From: Alphaproteobacteria bacterium
Lineage (GTDB): Bacteria > Pseudomonadota > Alphaproteobacteria > Rs-D84
Reading direction: 5' to 3'
NCBI GenBank assembly: GCA_017524525.1
Contig: JAFXVM010000005.1
Span: forward strand, 1-64,000
Length of the DNA stretch: 64,000 bases
Positions 18,201 through 28,253 of this stretch are shown here, in pieces. The first letter of the stretch is position 1. Every line of letters starts with the position of its first letter. The notes under the pieces were generated by a model, which was given only the letters and a program-made list of their open reading frames with translations, was not told the DNA's origin and made no database searches. A program made the translations under genes and the position numbers.

Positions 18201-21200
18201 AGGATTGCTGCCCAAATTACTCTTTTGATAATACCACCCAAGGAATACACCAGTTGGTATTTCAATAGTTTGCGTTGACGTATTTTGCGCATAATATGTC
18301 TTTGTTCCATAGGTGTATTTTGACGGTGTCAAACCAGTCAATTCTTGTTCTTGGTTATTGGCATCAATATAATAATATTTAATCTGATATTTCTTTGCTG
18401 CAAAACGTGCCCAGAATTCCAAATCACCTGTTGTTCCTTGGGCCACAGTCTGTGTTTGCGAACAACTCGCATTATTTTCATCAAAATCAACATCAGCCGT
18501 ACACCACCCAAGGAATTCATATCCTGTTTTGGTTGGATTATTTAACGTGAATGTTTCTGTATTAATAGTATATGTTGTCGGGTTTTGCGGTGACACTGTT
18601 CCATTGTCTAAATGGTATATTATTCTATATTCGTCTTCACCCCAGTCCGCTGTACATGTAACTGTTCTAGCATCATCAGTGTTCGGCGCATCTGGCATAA
18701 GGAAAGTCGCGGTTCCATTGACACCTTTTAATCCTACACCATTGTCACAATTCCACTTTTTGATATCGTATCCATAGCGCACACACTTCGCTTCGCCATT
18801 TTCAACATTTGGTTTCACTGTCACACGTTCACCATACAAATATTCATTTTCATCAGTTGGTGGTGTACCTTCTGCGTCATTACCACAGCTATATACAACC
18901 GTATATTTATTATCTGTCCAATTTGCCGTACAAGTTGTTGTATCATCGTCCAAAGTAATTAGATCCTCAGCACCATATGTTTCTCCTTTGCAAGCCCATG
19001 TGCCAGCAAAAGTTTTTCCAGTCACAGCACAACTTCCAGCACCACCAGCTACCGTGGTTGTATAAGGATACACAACAGACACTGAAGCAGGGGCATTACC
19101 GGTCGCATCATCACCACATTCATATTGCAAGGTTCTTGTAACACCTTCACAAACCGCAGTACAGTTCAAATCAGCATTGAAATTATAATTTTCAATACTA
19201 CCTTCGTCTTCATAGAAATTTGATTTGACACTATTGCTGTTGGCACCACCAACTGAACAATTCCACCCAGCAAACTCTGTATATTGTGGACATGCACATA
19301 CTTTATTTACCGGCGCAAATTGATAACTGTCACCAGAAATAACCCCTATAAAGAAATCTTTATATTTTTGGTCTGCTGGTCCACCAGCAACAGCCGTACC
19401 ACCATCACAGTCAAAGTTTACATGATATTCAGGTTCAACACATTTTTCTTTGGCAGAGAACAAGCTGTCAAGGAACCGATTCTTGTTTAGCATTGATTGT
19501 GTTGTTTCTGTGGCACACGATGATGCACAATCTCTTTCACACAAATCATATGTATTATAAGAGTTACCTGTTTCAACAAAATTTGTATTGCGTACATGAT
19601 TCATAGCACTGTTTTCTGCCTTATAACCAACGGCTTTACATTCGCAACTATATTCACTTGAATTGGAAACACTTGTTTTTGATTGTACACACTGTGATAT
19701 CCCCTTTACATAACCTTGGTTTTCATACCATAACAACCAATTGTTTGCTACAAATTCACTATAAGTTATATTTAAAGTCCCATCAGTATGGTCTTTGCTA
19801 TCCTGTGCTTTATAACTAGTATATGATTGACGTTTCAAAGACTTCAAAGGATTTGCGCCAAAAACTTCACCTTCAGCACAACCTTTTTGCGTCATGTTTG
19901 CTAACAATGTAATATCACGCAAATCAAAATCTTCCGCTGTTGCATTAATCGTATAATTAAGCTGTGCAGATGTTCCCACTGGACAACTTAATGTCGTTCC
20001 CGACTCTTCTACATCTTCAATTTCGCACCAACCAGCAAACGTATAATCACCCTCTGGATTCACAGCTGCAACGCTAATAATATCTGTAATGTTGTATGTT
20101 GCAGGATGCGACTTACCCGTTGTTTCACGGAATGAGGTTATAGCATCACCTTCTTCATCAACATATGTGATGTTGTATTCTATTGGAACACATTGATCAT
20201 GGTTAGTATTATTCCAATTATAACCTTTTGCAGCACAATTCCATATTGCCGTACATTCGACATTACCCGCAGGCATTGTGATTTCGTCGCCTGCATCTTT
20301 GTTTCCTAATTCGTTATCACACTCCCAATTTTGGAAAACAAAACCTGTGTCTGGCGATATACTTACTTCTGTATTAGATTTTACAGCATAAGTAGACTTA
20401 TATTCAATATTCGCATCTTCGTAATTTAGAGCATTTTCCGCAGCATGGTCACCAGGTTTATATGTCACAGAATATTTCAGTTTGCTCCACACAGCAGAAC
20501 ATTTAACACCATTTGCATTATGCATCGAGAATTGGTCACCAAAATTAAATATATGTTCAGCATTTGCTTCGTCACCATCTACACCATTCTCACGAATAGT
20601 AAGGCCAGGGCAAGACCAACCTTGGAAGTCATATCCCGCCACCCCACAAGTTTCGCCGTCACCGTTTAAAGTAGCCTGACCATCCATATCAACAGATTGT
20701 GCATTTGGTGTGGAACCCGACGACATACTAGTGTCATCTGGCACATTACAATCATATGTGATATTAATCTTGTTTGGTGTATATATCGCATATACTTCCA
20801 GATTATTAGTACTTGTCCACAGTATTTCACCAGAGAAATTAGCAACTGTCGCATCTGGCTCCGTGCTCCAACCAACAAAGGTATACCCACCCGCAGCATA
20901 GATGTTTGGATCAGCCGTTGCAACACCACCTTGCAAAACCGTGTAATTTTCACCGTACGTTGCACCACCAATCCCTGTATCAGCATTATACTGATCAACG
21001 TAATCTTGAACTCCGTCCGCAGCATTGGCACCCCTGTGATATGTGACCTTGTAATGCTTTGGCGTCCATTGGGCAGTGCAGATGACATTGCTATCATAAC
21101 TGTATGTACCTGTTGCGTGTTCCGCAAAATAAATTTTTTCATCAGCATCCGCAGGCAAAGTCGGTTCACCTGGCAAACCTGGGCAAGACCATCCTGCAAA

Positions 21201-22724
21201 ATCATAACCATCTAAGTTACAAGCATTGTCACTAAGTGTATAGCTGCCATCCGTATATACCGTTGTATCTGCTATCACCGTGTTATCTGTAGCCGTAATA
21301 TATTCTTCTCCGTCAAAGAAGGTCTTTTCACCACATTCGTACGAAATCGTATGGTCATCAGGTGTATATATTGCATACAAAGTCAACCCGGCATCCGTTG
21401 CCCATGCACTTTGTGACACACCAGCAGAATATGTTGTTCCACTATCATCTGCCATAGTATTCCAATGGTCAAACGTATAACCCGCATCAGCAGTAATACC
21501 TGTCTCGTTCAAAGTTGCGGTTGTCCAATTTTGACCAAAAGTCAAAGCGTTTGCCGCAACATATGGATCTGGATCAGCAGTACCATGTGCACCCGACCAA
21601 TAGTTAATATTATATTTACTTGTTTCCCAATCGCCATAACATGTGACACCGTTTGCATTGTGAATGTACACCGTAGTCCCATTTGAGATAGGCAAAGTTC
21701 TGCCTTCTGTTAATGTATATGCAGTATCTGTCGAATCGCTTAAACCACTTGTACATTTCCAACCATTAAATGTATACCCCGGCAAAGTACAACTTGAATT
21801 AAGCACCCCAGAAGCACCCATGTTTATTGTCTGGCTATCCGGGCTAGGTCCTGTTCTGTCCGCCATCGTAGATGCATCTTGTGGATAATTGCAATCGAAT
21901 CTAATAGTAACTGGATTTGAAACATACACGGCATACAAGGTTAAATCGCTAAGCCCTGTCCAAGCAGATTGTTGTGCATTTGCCACATAACTTGTTCCCG
22001 TACCATCAGGAGATGTATTCCAACCATTAAAAGTATACCCAGACTGCGCTTCAACATGTGCCGCCGTTGCAGATTGCGTTGTCCACACAGCATCATATAC
22101 AGCACCACCGACACTTGTACCCGGTCCAAACACAGTCGGCGCATTGTAACCAGAAGCATAAGCACCACCATTTGCCGTATTCGCATCATAAGTCACACTA
22201 TACTGATTTGGCATCCACTGTGCAGTTAAAGTTACCGTATTTGCAGGGGTTGCACTCGAAGAATCATAACCATAACTCGCCAATGTTCCACCAGTATAAT
22301 CACCGTTTGGCAAAGAAGATTGACTTCCTTGGTATAAAACATAAGTAGCAGGAGAAGCTGGCAAATCGCCATTTGTCAAATTAACAGGAGATTCCCAACC
22401 TGTAAAATGATAACCTGGTGCAGAAAAATCGCAATTCTGCAAACTAATATTAATATCATCAAATGTTACAGTTTGCGAATTTGTATTTCCCGATACAGAA
22501 CTTGTTCCACCAGTAGTTCCACCGTCATAGGCGATAATATACTGATTCGCTTCCCATTGGGCTTTGTAAGCAACTCTATCACCAGGCTCCACATTGTTAA
22601 TAGTAGCACCAGAACAATCTGCACTTTGGTCTTCTGCATCTATTGTATAGCCGACACTCTCGGCGACAACAGTCGCCGAAAACAGCACAAATGCCATAAA
22701 AAATGTCAGCAATCTTTTATACAT
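15201..22724 (-). CDS. Giant secreted InlB-B repeat protein (2507 aa)
   Basis: Last and largest gene of a five-gene tandem array. A signal peptide ends near ATVVA. The body is about 23 copies of a 65-80 residue beta-grasp-like unit with the InlB-B / Listeria-Bacteroides core: an I-x-Y strand, then GYxFxGW, then a LYAxW or CTAxW end. Examples are GYTFNGWNTSPDG, GYDFAGWSCPG and HYNFKGWYDNAN. One CxC-rich module (module A, DNA about 19510-19780) and shorter CPxxY...C..C stretches interrupt the array. The last 75 residues (from about KWLHAGEDKICL to the end) are repeat-free and unlike the siblings. There is no LPXTG or autotransporter barrel. The start at 22724 has only a weak ribosome-binding site. 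Likely a surface or secreted adhesin-like fibre; this role is inference. Confidence 0.88.
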   Translation of the reverse strand: MYKRLLTFFMAFVLFSATVVAESVGYTIDAEDQSADCSGATINNVEPGDRVAYKAQWEANQYIIAYDGGTTGGTSSVSGNTNSQTVTFDDINISLQNCDFSAPGYHFTGWESPVNLTNGDLPASPATYVLYQGSQSSLPNGDYTGGTLASYGYDSSSATPANTVTLTAQWMPNQYSVTYDANTANGGAYASGYNAPTVFGPGTSVGGAVYDAVWTTQSATAAHVEAQSGYTFNGWNTSPDGTGTSYVANAQQSAWTGLSDLTLYAVYVSNPVTIRFDCNYPQDASTMADRTGPSPDSQTINMGASGVLNSSCTLPGYTFNGWKCTSGLSDSTDTAYTLTEGRTLPISNGTTVYIHNANGVTCYGDWETSKYNINYWSGAHGTADPDPYVAANALTFGQNWTTATLNETGITADAGYTFDHWNTMADDSGTTYSAGVSQSAWATDAGLTLYAIYTPDDHTISYECGEKTFFDGEEYITATDNTVIADTTVYTDGSYTLSDNACNLDGYDFAGWSCPGLPGEPTLPADADEKIYFAEHATGTYSYDSNVICTAQWTPKHYKVTYHRGANAADGVQDYVDQYNADTGIGGATYGENYTVLQGGVATADPNIYAAGGYTFVGWSTEPDATVANFSGEILWTSTNNLEVYAIYTPNKINITYDCNVPDDTSMSSGSTPNAQSVDMDGQATLNGDGETCGVAGYDFQGWSCPGLTIRENGVDGDEANAEHIFNFGDQFSMHNANGVKCSAVWSKLKYSVTYKPGDHAAENALNYEDANIEYKSTYAVKSNTEVSISPDTGFVFQNWECDNELGNKDAGDEITMPAGNVECTAIWNCAAKGYNWNNTNHDQCVPIEYNITYVDEEGDAITSFRETTGKSHPATYNITDIISVAAVNPEGDYTFAGWCEIEDVEESGTTLSCPVGTSAQLNYTINATAEDFDLRDITLLANMTQKGCAEGEVFGANPLKSLKRQSYTSYKAQDSKDHTDGTLNITYSEFVANNWLLWYENQGYVKGISQCVQSKTSVSNSSEYSCECKAVGYKAENSAMNHVRNTNFVETGNSYNTYDLCERDCASSCATETTQSMLNKNRFLDSLFSAKEKCVEPEYHVNFDCDGGTAVAGGPADQKYKDFFIGVISGDSYQFAPVNKVCACPQYTEFAGWNCSVGGANSNSVKSNFYEDEGSIENYNFNADLNCTAVCEGVTRTLQYECGDDATGNAPASVSVVYPYTTTVAGGAGSCAVTGKTFAGTWACKGETYGAEDLITLDDDTTTCTANWTDNKYTVVYSCGNDAEGTPPTDENEYLYGERVTVKPNVENGEAKCVRYGYDIKKWNCDNGVGLKGVNGTATFLMPDAPNTDDARTVTCTADWGEDEYRIIYHLDNGTVSPQNPTTYTINTETFTLNNPTKTGYEFLGWCTADVDFDENNASCSQTQTVAQGTTGDLEFWARFAAKKYQIKYYYIDANNQEQELTGLTPSKYTYGTKTYYAQNTSTQTIEIPTGVFLGWYYQKSNLGSNPVVPYARRTIGLGETVEPTYGDVKLYADVRTCSAAFPLFDMEVQKCYKKCEQKPQAKEISGKHYQDSNTCVYTYQIVYNDNGHGMWPDGATENPNKTSYTWAERNSLNTTGKLVRMVPRPTETTYSFEGWYLDSGFTQKVTSLPNKPEGGTINLYAKWNPCQFGYTEESPDNCEPIVWRITYEMDGGALRNGETNPSTYTIEDVNDTEVRNMQILKEPKKDHYNFKGWYDNANYSGEAVTYVPAGRTGDFTLWAKWEPAEYVTFYCNNQEYTKYGEIGEIVQSPEESGDEESCNRTEEDKGVFWGWRCWDGHSELSTVGEQYPLNGARTLPFEIPAGGKYCKAIIDMSEVPFSITYVAITPQGESRDTSTLTPTTFRPGHPETYPTNPQFDGYRFFGWYNCNNDVCERSDFVPANKVTQTPQRAQDQVVYAYLRDGCSDTEYTVGNNCYPCPTNYPHADDDATSMGDCYRPCAEQFGYITQEPGKLYYRNKALINYNGEDYYCKYEPESYSINYRDTVTRGDDEDANLVGSATYSYGEDVSLMDYSVPGYKFLGWCEGVQTCETPLNVRVAQKNWSGNKTLYAQLTPRDFNIVYMDGNQRIDTFDTHYYTYKVTENVSLPETYAKTGYVFHGWKTVDNNYITGWSAGEAPADTNGTVTVYADLEAYTYNVKYYCNENDDEYKANDSVAFDESYTYATKTNGADWCDFDDGYEFDKWECKYDNNTFNVDGDSVNKWNILDDVNCYAVPKAAPYTITYMDSTSEIFGLEPVKYTMVENVSLPTKTDVERKVAKPGYEFIGWKDTADEDISGWIAGGKHGKLTFFAQWNCTENYHWNAENTLCVPDGWSITYKYQNNILTGLSPESYVYGEGATLPDNPGVTHDSYKFAGWCTGYNEETGEYSGCGATSVAADDTGDKVFYATWEFVCESGKWLHAGEDKICLYDKKEADLPAIRIETAKGTSYMLLKEDADLPINSRSQKKFHVQKDANTLYNAYDKSVEKW

Positions 22725-22763
22725 TTATTTTTTTATTCTTACTTTTTTTATATCTCCCAATTA

Positions 22764-23984
22764 CTATTGAATATTCCATCCTTTGAATGTATAACCTGTC
22801 TTTGTTGGGTGCGGAATAGTGGTTATGCTGCCGACATTCCATTCACAGGTTGACTGTCCACCAGAAACCTCATCTTCGCCATCATACCATTCCAAATAGA
22901 CAGGATCTGCATTCCATTGTGCATCACATGTTATCGTTAAATTATTCGTTGTCGCTGCATACGTTCCACTGCCATTAGTAATAGCATTATTTGCCCAAGC
23001 ATAGACGGTTGTCCCCGCTACACCAGTTGCCACAGTATGAGTACAAGACCATCCTGTAAACGTATAACCATTCTTAGTACAATTAGCATCAACTATCGAT
23101 TTTCCTTCAAGTGAGAAAGGCTGATCATACTCTAATGCTGTTGTTGCTGATATAATTCCTGTCGCACCTGTACCACAAGTATATGTGACCGTTCCTGTAT
23201 ATGCAGTCCATTTTGCATGCACTGTTCTATCGACCACAACACACGTACCTGTCGCACTCGTTTCATATGCAGAATCTGTATACCAACCGTCAAATGTATA
23301 ACCGGTCAACGTCAAGTTTGGCAAAGGACTGTCAACACAATCCCACTGAGCAAACCACGTGGTAGGGGTACATGTTGTTCCATTACCATTTGGATCAGCA
23401 ACAATACTTGACGCTTCTGTATTACCAGCTGTTGTTATATAGTATGGCGTATAAGGTGAGGTTCCACCAATATAAGCTGTTCCATTTGTTGGAGCACTAT
23501 AATAACCCTTTAACGCTCTGCTACCACTTTTTGTTGTTGCAGGAGCTGTCACAGGCCAAGAACCAACCTCGGACAACGTATGTGAACCTGGCAAATTAGC
23601 CGTATAGGTTGTTGTCACAGTTGCACCAGTAGGCAGAGTTAAATTCCCAGGAGTAGTATTCAACCCATAATCATTTGTCGTCATTTTGTTTGAACTATTA
23701 GTTCTATCAGTTGACGAACGATACGCACCATCCGCATATCTTGCATACAAAGTTAACGAAGATTGTGTCGCAGCACCATTGGCAAGATTTGAATCCAATG
23801 TAATCTCGCATTCAAGCGGACTAAAATCAGCGACATAAGTGACAGTATCACCAGGATTTACATTGTTAATAGTATCACCAGAACAATCAGCCTCATTTTG
23901 ATTTGGCCCGATTACTGGATCTGCAAAAGCAGGGCAGACTGCCGCCACAGCCAGCATACTCGTTAAAAACAGTCTTATACGCAT
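22764..23984 (-). CDS. Secreted InlB-B repeat protein (406 aa)
   Basis: A short member of the array. The signal peptide ends VCPAFA. The mature N terminus (EADCSGDTINNVNPGDTVTY) is close to that of the giant protein (SADCSGATINNVEPGDRVAY). A long middle region contains LYARYADGAYRSS and RALKGYYSAP, matched by LYTRYDEGAYLES and RAFEGYWDAA in the 433-aa sibling. Then three GYTFxGW repeats follow, and the protein stops just after the last one (GYTFKGWNIQ). AAGGAG precedes the ATG. The gap to the giant gene is 39 bases, so co-transcription is likely. No enzyme motif is seen. Confidence 0.87.
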   Translation of the reverse strand: MRIRLFLTSMLAVAAVCPAFADPVIGPNQNEADCSGDTINNVNPGDTVTYVADFSPLECEITLDSNLANGAATQSSLTLYARYADGAYRSSTDRTNSSNKMTTNDYGLNTTPGNLTLPTGATVTTTYTANLPGSHTLSEVGSWPVTAPATTKSGSRALKGYYSAPTNGTAYIGGTSPYTPYYITTAGNTEASSIVADPNGNGTTCTPTTWFAQWDCVDSPLPNLTLTGYTFDGWYTDSAYETSATGTCVVVDRTVHAKWTAYTGTVTYTCGTGATGIISATTALEYDQPFSLEGKSIVDANCTKNGYTFTGWSCTHTVATGVAGTTVYAWANNAITNGSGTYAATTNNLTITCDAQWNADPVYLEWYDGEDEVSGGQSTCEWNVGSITTIPHPTKTGYTFKGWNIQ

Positions 23985-24064
23985 GATTTTTCTCCTTCAT
24001 TTTTCTCATTTTAGAATATTTTTGTTTTCTATGTCAACCAAGATTCCATCCTTTTTTACTTGAC

Positions 24065-27000
24065 CTATGGCGACGCCACATTGTTTCCAACCAAAGCGGT
24101 TCTAAACCCAACATCATAACCACTCATTGAATTAGTGCACGCTCTGTCACACGCAACCTTGCATCCGGCTGTATTACCATACGAATACCCATTGTGCACC
24201 CATATTGTAGGCATAACATCACATTGTTCAGCATTATTTGACGTATAACTTGTCAATCTGCACCAACAGTTTACCCCTTCAGTCATTTCAATAACGCTTG
24301 CAGTTGAACCTGGAGTGCCACTTGTGGTAGAGCAAAACGCTTCACCCAACACTTTGTCACCAGAATTCCAAGATGCCCCCCATTGTCCTGGCTGTGTTAT
24401 CCCATATGTTGAAGCAGTTGCTCCTCCCCACGAATGCACAATATTATTGTCCAATCCTCTTCCTGCCCAAGCATTAGCCCTTTCACTAACAATTGTATCA
24501 GGAAGCCAACATTTCAAAACCCACCCAGAAAAAGAATATCCTGTTTTTGTCGGTTGAAGAATATTTTCTATAGTTCCACCAAATTCGCAGCTATCTGGTG
24601 TATTAATTTCGGTACCGCCATTTGAATCCCAAACTAAATTTACGTTATGTGGTATCCATACTGCATAAAGGTCTATATCGCCAAAATCTGTTGTGGTAAT
24701 AGTATACCCATTTTCGGTACCAGCATAATTATAGCATAATACAGTGCCACGGCACCAACCAGCAAACGTATAATTGGTTCGTGACGGCACACCAACCGTT
24801 GCCCCAGTTCCATAAGTATATGTAGACGGATTATCATTCTGGTTCGCCCAAGACACACCATCTGCCACATCTGTATTGTAATAGTTTATATTATATGTAT
24901 TTGGCGTCCATTGAGCATATAAATCAACATCACCAGTTTGTGTCGTTGTAACCGTGTAACCACTTACATTATTAGCATAATCATTACAATTATCTGTACC
25001 CACACACCAACCAGCGAACGTATAATTGGTTCGTAACGGCACACCAATCGTTGCACCTGTTCCATAAGTATATGTAGATGGATTATCATTCTGGTTCGCC
25101 CAAGACATACCATCTGCCACATCTGTATTGTGATAGTTTATATTATATGTATTTGGCGTCCATTTTGCATACAAAGTCACCGTATCACTCGACGTCCATG
25201 TGTTATTCGGGAATGTATAAGATACGCCTTCGGCATACGATGTTCCACCAGTCCCAGCGGCATTTGTATACCATGTATCAAAATCATAATCTGTTTTTGT
25301 AAAGCCATTGTTTGCAAGCGTACAGGTTGGATAATTTGTTACACCGCTTCCAGTATAATTATATTGATCTTGAGTACAAGCAGTATCCAGGGTATTCCCG
25401 CCCGTATTCGTATTGCCATCATACGAAATTTTAACATCTCTTTTATAAACTCCCAAATATCGATCAGGATCTGTTATACCAAGCGACATACTGTGCGCAC
25501 TTGAATTTGAATCTACTATAGTCATACTTCCATTTACGTACCAGCCTTGTGGTTCCCAGCCGTTTGTTGCAGAAACAAAAGTCGGCATATTTGGAGCACC
25601 AACAACAGTAACACCAGATGTACTAGCATCAGTATTTTTATAACTTTGATGAACACTATCACTAATTTGATTTGAAGAACTAGCACGATAAACAAATCTA
25701 ATGTTTCTCCCCCATTTACCATACAATGTCACATCAGCATCACATTCAACACTGTTAATCACAGTATCATATCTAAGCGCATCATTAGTCGTCACAGACG
25801 GTGTCCAACCATCAAAATCCCATCCATACGCAGAATCAACAGGCATAGTAGCACCTGGGAAAGTTGTAGTCGTAGCAGGTATCGTTGCCGCACTTACATC
25901 TACAGTTGTCCCATGGTTACAAGTCCGTGTTCCCATTACTGTACTGCCAGTTTTGAATGTTATCGTGTGTGTTGTTAGACTGCAACTGCCAGCCGTTACA
26001 TTTGGGTTACCAGCAGTTGCCGTGGCAGGACCACCAGACGCACCATTATAATTATAACCTGTATCACAGACAAAATTGTAATCGCATGTATTATTTACAA
26101 CAGACGGATTATTTGCCGAACAACTCACAACATGGCTTCCCTGTTGTATTGTGCATGAACACTCTGCCCATTGTGCCGTCACTGTTGTATCTGCATCGCA
26201 CGTAAATGTTGATGTATCCCAACCAGTAAATACATAACCAGTTTTAGTTAACGAATTAGCAGAACCAAGTAGCATATGCATATCTCCCCAATCAGGGAAG
26301 GTCACTGTATCCCCATCATTACATGTAAATGTAGAACCAGACACTGTTTCTGCGGTTCCACCATTATTTACAATTATATCCCCACTTCCATCATCACGAA
26401 CAACCGTTATTGTATGAGTAATGGGTGAACAATCAGGTGCCTGTACAGTTCCAACACCTGCGGCACTCGCCGGAACAGTTCCACCAGACGCATTATTATA
26501 GTTATAATGCGTATCACATGTAAAATCGTAACTGCATGTATTATTAGAAACCGATGCTGTGTTTCCACATGTTGAATGATTTCCATCCGTACATGTACAC
26601 TGCGCCCATTGTGCCGTCACTGTTGTATCTGCATCACACGTAAATGTTGATGTATCCCAACCAGTAAACACATAACCCGTTTTAGTTAACGAATTATCAG
26701 CACCCCAACCAGGGAAAGTCACCGTATCACCTTCATTACATGTAAATGTAGTACTATTAGCAGATACTGTTTCTAAGGTTCCGCCATTGTTTACAACTAT
26801 CGCTCCGTTTCCGCCATCACGATTAACTGTTATTGTATGAGTAATCGGTGTCCACTGGGCAGTGCAAGTCACAGCAGAATTATTCCCAGACACTTGATAG
26901 GTAAAAGACGGGGCATTCGCGGCAGTCCCATCAAAAGAATAAGTATACCCACCTTGCGGTGCTGTACCAGCATCAAGATTATGAGAACAATTCCAACCAA

Positions 27001-28081
27001 TAAAATGGTAGCCCGCATAAGCACAACTATTTGCTGCTAAATCATATCCCCCACCAAATTCAACAGACTGTGGCGAAGGGACGGTTCCTGTTTGTGTCGT
27101 AGAACCAGGCTGTTGCCCACAATTATAGGTAATAGTACCAGCATCTGGGACACACGAATCGTTGGCAGCATTGAATAACTGTCTTGCAAAACCAGGATGG
27201 TCTGCGTTATTTGACACATATTCCGCACAACCATCCGCACAATCTTGACGACAACTTCCAGGAGTAATATACATACGTTGTTTCACCCATAATTGATCCG
27301 ATGGATTTATTGTTGTGTTATTGTTATCAGTGTAACTGGTTAACTTACACCAACATACATCAGCCTGTTGGGGATTTGCACCTGCTTGTATCTGTGCTTC
27401 TGTTGCCGGTTCATTACCATTATATGTACTACATAGTGCGCTGCCACCAAGCGTAAATTCAGGGTTTTCATCACCAAAAAACACTTCCCAAGTATTAGTA
27501 TTAGAATCATAATTTGAACTTGTCCCATCGGTTGTAATATTCAAATCAAAATCAAAATTTTGACGATGATAACCAGTATCACAACTCCATTTCGCATAAT
27601 ACGCACGGTCTCCCGTTGAACCAGTTGTAATTGTTTTTGTCTGTGAACAATTGGTTGTCAAAGCCGCATCTTCACACCAACCAGCAAAAACATAACCTGT
27701 TTTCGTTGGCGTGCTTATCGTGAACGTCTGTGTTTCAACATTATACGTACTTGGGTTCGTAGGGTTATTAGAAGACCACGAACCGCCGTTCAAATGATAT
27801 TCTATGCCATAATCTAGCAGGTCACATGTTGCTGTGTACGAGGTTTCAGACGTCTGTGTTGTTGTCGGATAAGTATAATACCCATTTTGACAAGACCAGT
27901 TATATATACAATTCTCAGCGCCCGTAGGGTCTTTAACAGGGGTTCCATAGCAACCAGAGGCCCCATTTCCATTAGTACAATTACAGGATATATCACCAAA
28001 CGAAACCGATGTCACAAAGCACAACACCATGGCAACGAATGCCATTTTCAAAATACGCTGAAAACTGCGAAAAATCGACAC
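24065..28081 (-). CDS. Secreted InlB-B repeat / Cys-module protein (1338 aa)
   Basis: A mosaic exported protein. After the signal sequence (ending SVSFG) come an N-terminal Cys module (SCNCTNGNGASGC...), about ten InlB-B repeats (GYVFAGWCEDA, GYHFIGWNCSH, GYVFTGWDTST twice, NYTFAGWC twice), two copies of module B and two copies of module A; the second module A copy forms the C terminus (CWCRLTSYT, then CKVACDRAC). I chose GTG at 28081. An ATG at 28108 is in frame, but it coincides with the predicted transcription start, and its codons 4-6 are the AGGAAGGA ribosome-binding site. The segment after GTG (IFRSFQR) matches the start of the 877-aa sibling (NFRSFRR). Internal DNA duplications show recent expansion. 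Confidence 0.85.
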   Translation of the reverse strand: MSIFRSFQRILKMAFVAMVLCFVTSVSFGDISCNCTNGNGASGCYGTPVKDPTGAENCIYNWSCQNGYYTYPTTTQTSETSYTATCDLLDYGIEYHLNGGSWSSNNPTNPSTYNVETQTFTISTPTKTGYVFAGWCEDAALTTNCSQTKTITTGSTGDRAYYAKWSCDTGYHRQNFDFDLNITTDGTSSNYDSNTNTWEVFFGDENPEFTLGGSALCSTYNGNEPATEAQIQAGANPQQADVCWCKLTSYTDNNNTTINPSDQLWVKQRMYITPGSCRQDCADGCAEYVSNNADHPGFARQLFNAANDSCVPDAGTITYNCGQQPGSTTQTGTVPSPQSVEFGGGYDLAANSCAYAGYHFIGWNCSHNLDAGTAPQGGYTYSFDGTAANAPSFTYQVSGNNSAVTCTAQWTPITHTITVNRDGGNGAIVVNNGGTLETVSANSTTFTCNEGDTVTFPGWGADNSLTKTGYVFTGWDTSTFTCDADTTVTAQWAQCTCTDGNHSTCGNTASVSNNTCSYDFTCDTHYNYNNASGGTVPASAAGVGTVQAPDCSPITHTITVVRDDGSGDIIVNNGGTAETVSGSTFTCNDGDTVTFPDWGDMHMLLGSANSLTKTGYVFTGWDTSTFTCDADTTVTAQWAECSCTIQQGSHVVSCSANNPSVVNNTCDYNFVCDTGYNYNGASGGPATATAGNPNVTAGSCSLTTHTITFKTGSTVMGTRTCNHGTTVDVSAATIPATTTTFPGATMPVDSAYGWDFDGWTPSVTTNDALRYDTVINSVECDADVTLYGKWGRNIRFVYRASSSNQISDSVHQSYKNTDASTSGVTVVGAPNMPTFVSATNGWEPQGWYVNGSMTIVDSNSSAHSMSLGITDPDRYLGVYKRDVKISYDGNTNTGGNTLDTACTQDQYNYTGSGVTNYPTCTLANNGFTKTDYDFDTWYTNAAGTGGTSYAEGVSYTFPNNTWTSSDTVTLYAKWTPNTYNINYHNTDVADGMSWANQNDNPSTYTYGTGATIGVPLRTNYTFAGWCVGTDNCNDYANNVSGYTVTTTQTGDVDLYAQWTPNTYNINYYNTDVADGVSWANQNDNPSTYTYGTGATVGVPSRTNYTFAGWCRGTVLCYNYAGTENGYTITTTDFGDIDLYAVWIPHNVNLVWDSNGGTEINTPDSCEFGGTIENILQPTKTGYSFSGWVLKCWLPDTIVSERANAWAGRGLDNNIVHSWGGATASTYGITQPGQWGASWNSGDKVLGEAFCSTTSGTPGSTASVIEMTEGVNCWCRLTSYTSNNAEQCDVMPTIWVHNGYSYGNTAGCKVACDRACTNSMSGYDVGFRTALVGNNVASP
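24753..25164 (-). repeat. Recent in-frame 252-bp tandem duplication in the 1338-aa gene
   Basis: Positions 24753-24912 and 25005-25164 are nearly identical over 160 bases and are offset by exactly 252 bases (84 codons). Both encode a TNYTFAGWC repeat preceded by NDNPSTYTYGTGAT. Few differences are seen, mostly single bases, so the event looks recent. Confidence 0.85.
25979..26842 (-). repeat. Composite repeat unit in the 1338-aa gene, two copies
   Basis: A unit of about 423 bases occurs at 26429-26842 and 25979-26422. Each encodes THTITV, NNGG, a GYVFTGWDTSTFTCDADTTV repeat and then module B. The downstream copy carries a nine-residue insertion (DMHMLLGSA). A third, more diverged copy lies in the 877-aa gene near 29858-30200. 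Confidence 0.8.
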
Positions 28082-28112
28082 TTTCCTGTTATCCTTCCTA
28101 TTATTCATACAA

Positions 28113-28142
28113 AGTGTAGAACAATTTTAGGCATTGCGTCAA
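28113..28142 (-). promoter_or_regulatory. Internal promoter before the 1338-aa gene
   Basis: TTGACG, 18 bases, TACACT on the minus strand. Transcription would begin near 28106, just ahead of the AGGAAGG ribosome-binding site at 28093-28099, which supports the GTG start at 28081. Confidence 0.5.
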
Positions 28143-28179
28143 TCAAAAAGACATTAAATTTATAAAAAAAATACCACAC

Positions 28180-28223
28180 AAAAAAATCAGCGCCAATCGC
28201 ACAATTTATCATACGATTGACGC
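28180..28223 (-). terminator. Terminator between the 433-aa and 1338-aa genes
   Basis: A ten-base stem with one mismatch (28190-28199 and 28214-28223) followed on the minus strand by ATTTTTTT. It lies 31 bases after the 433-aa stop codon and divides the array into at least two transcription units. Confidence 0.7.
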
Positions 28224-28253
28224 CGAAAACGCCAATAATTTTTCGTCTTAATT

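Noticed and set aside
20666-21215. Long reading frames on both strands inside the 2507-aa gene
   Set aside because: They are shadows caused by the repeat composition; the translations lack signal peptide, start signal and family similarity.
24753-26842. Regular DNA repeats that could suggest a CRISPR array
   Set aside because: The repeats are long, in frame and coding; there are no short identical repeats with unique spacers, and no cas genes in the window.
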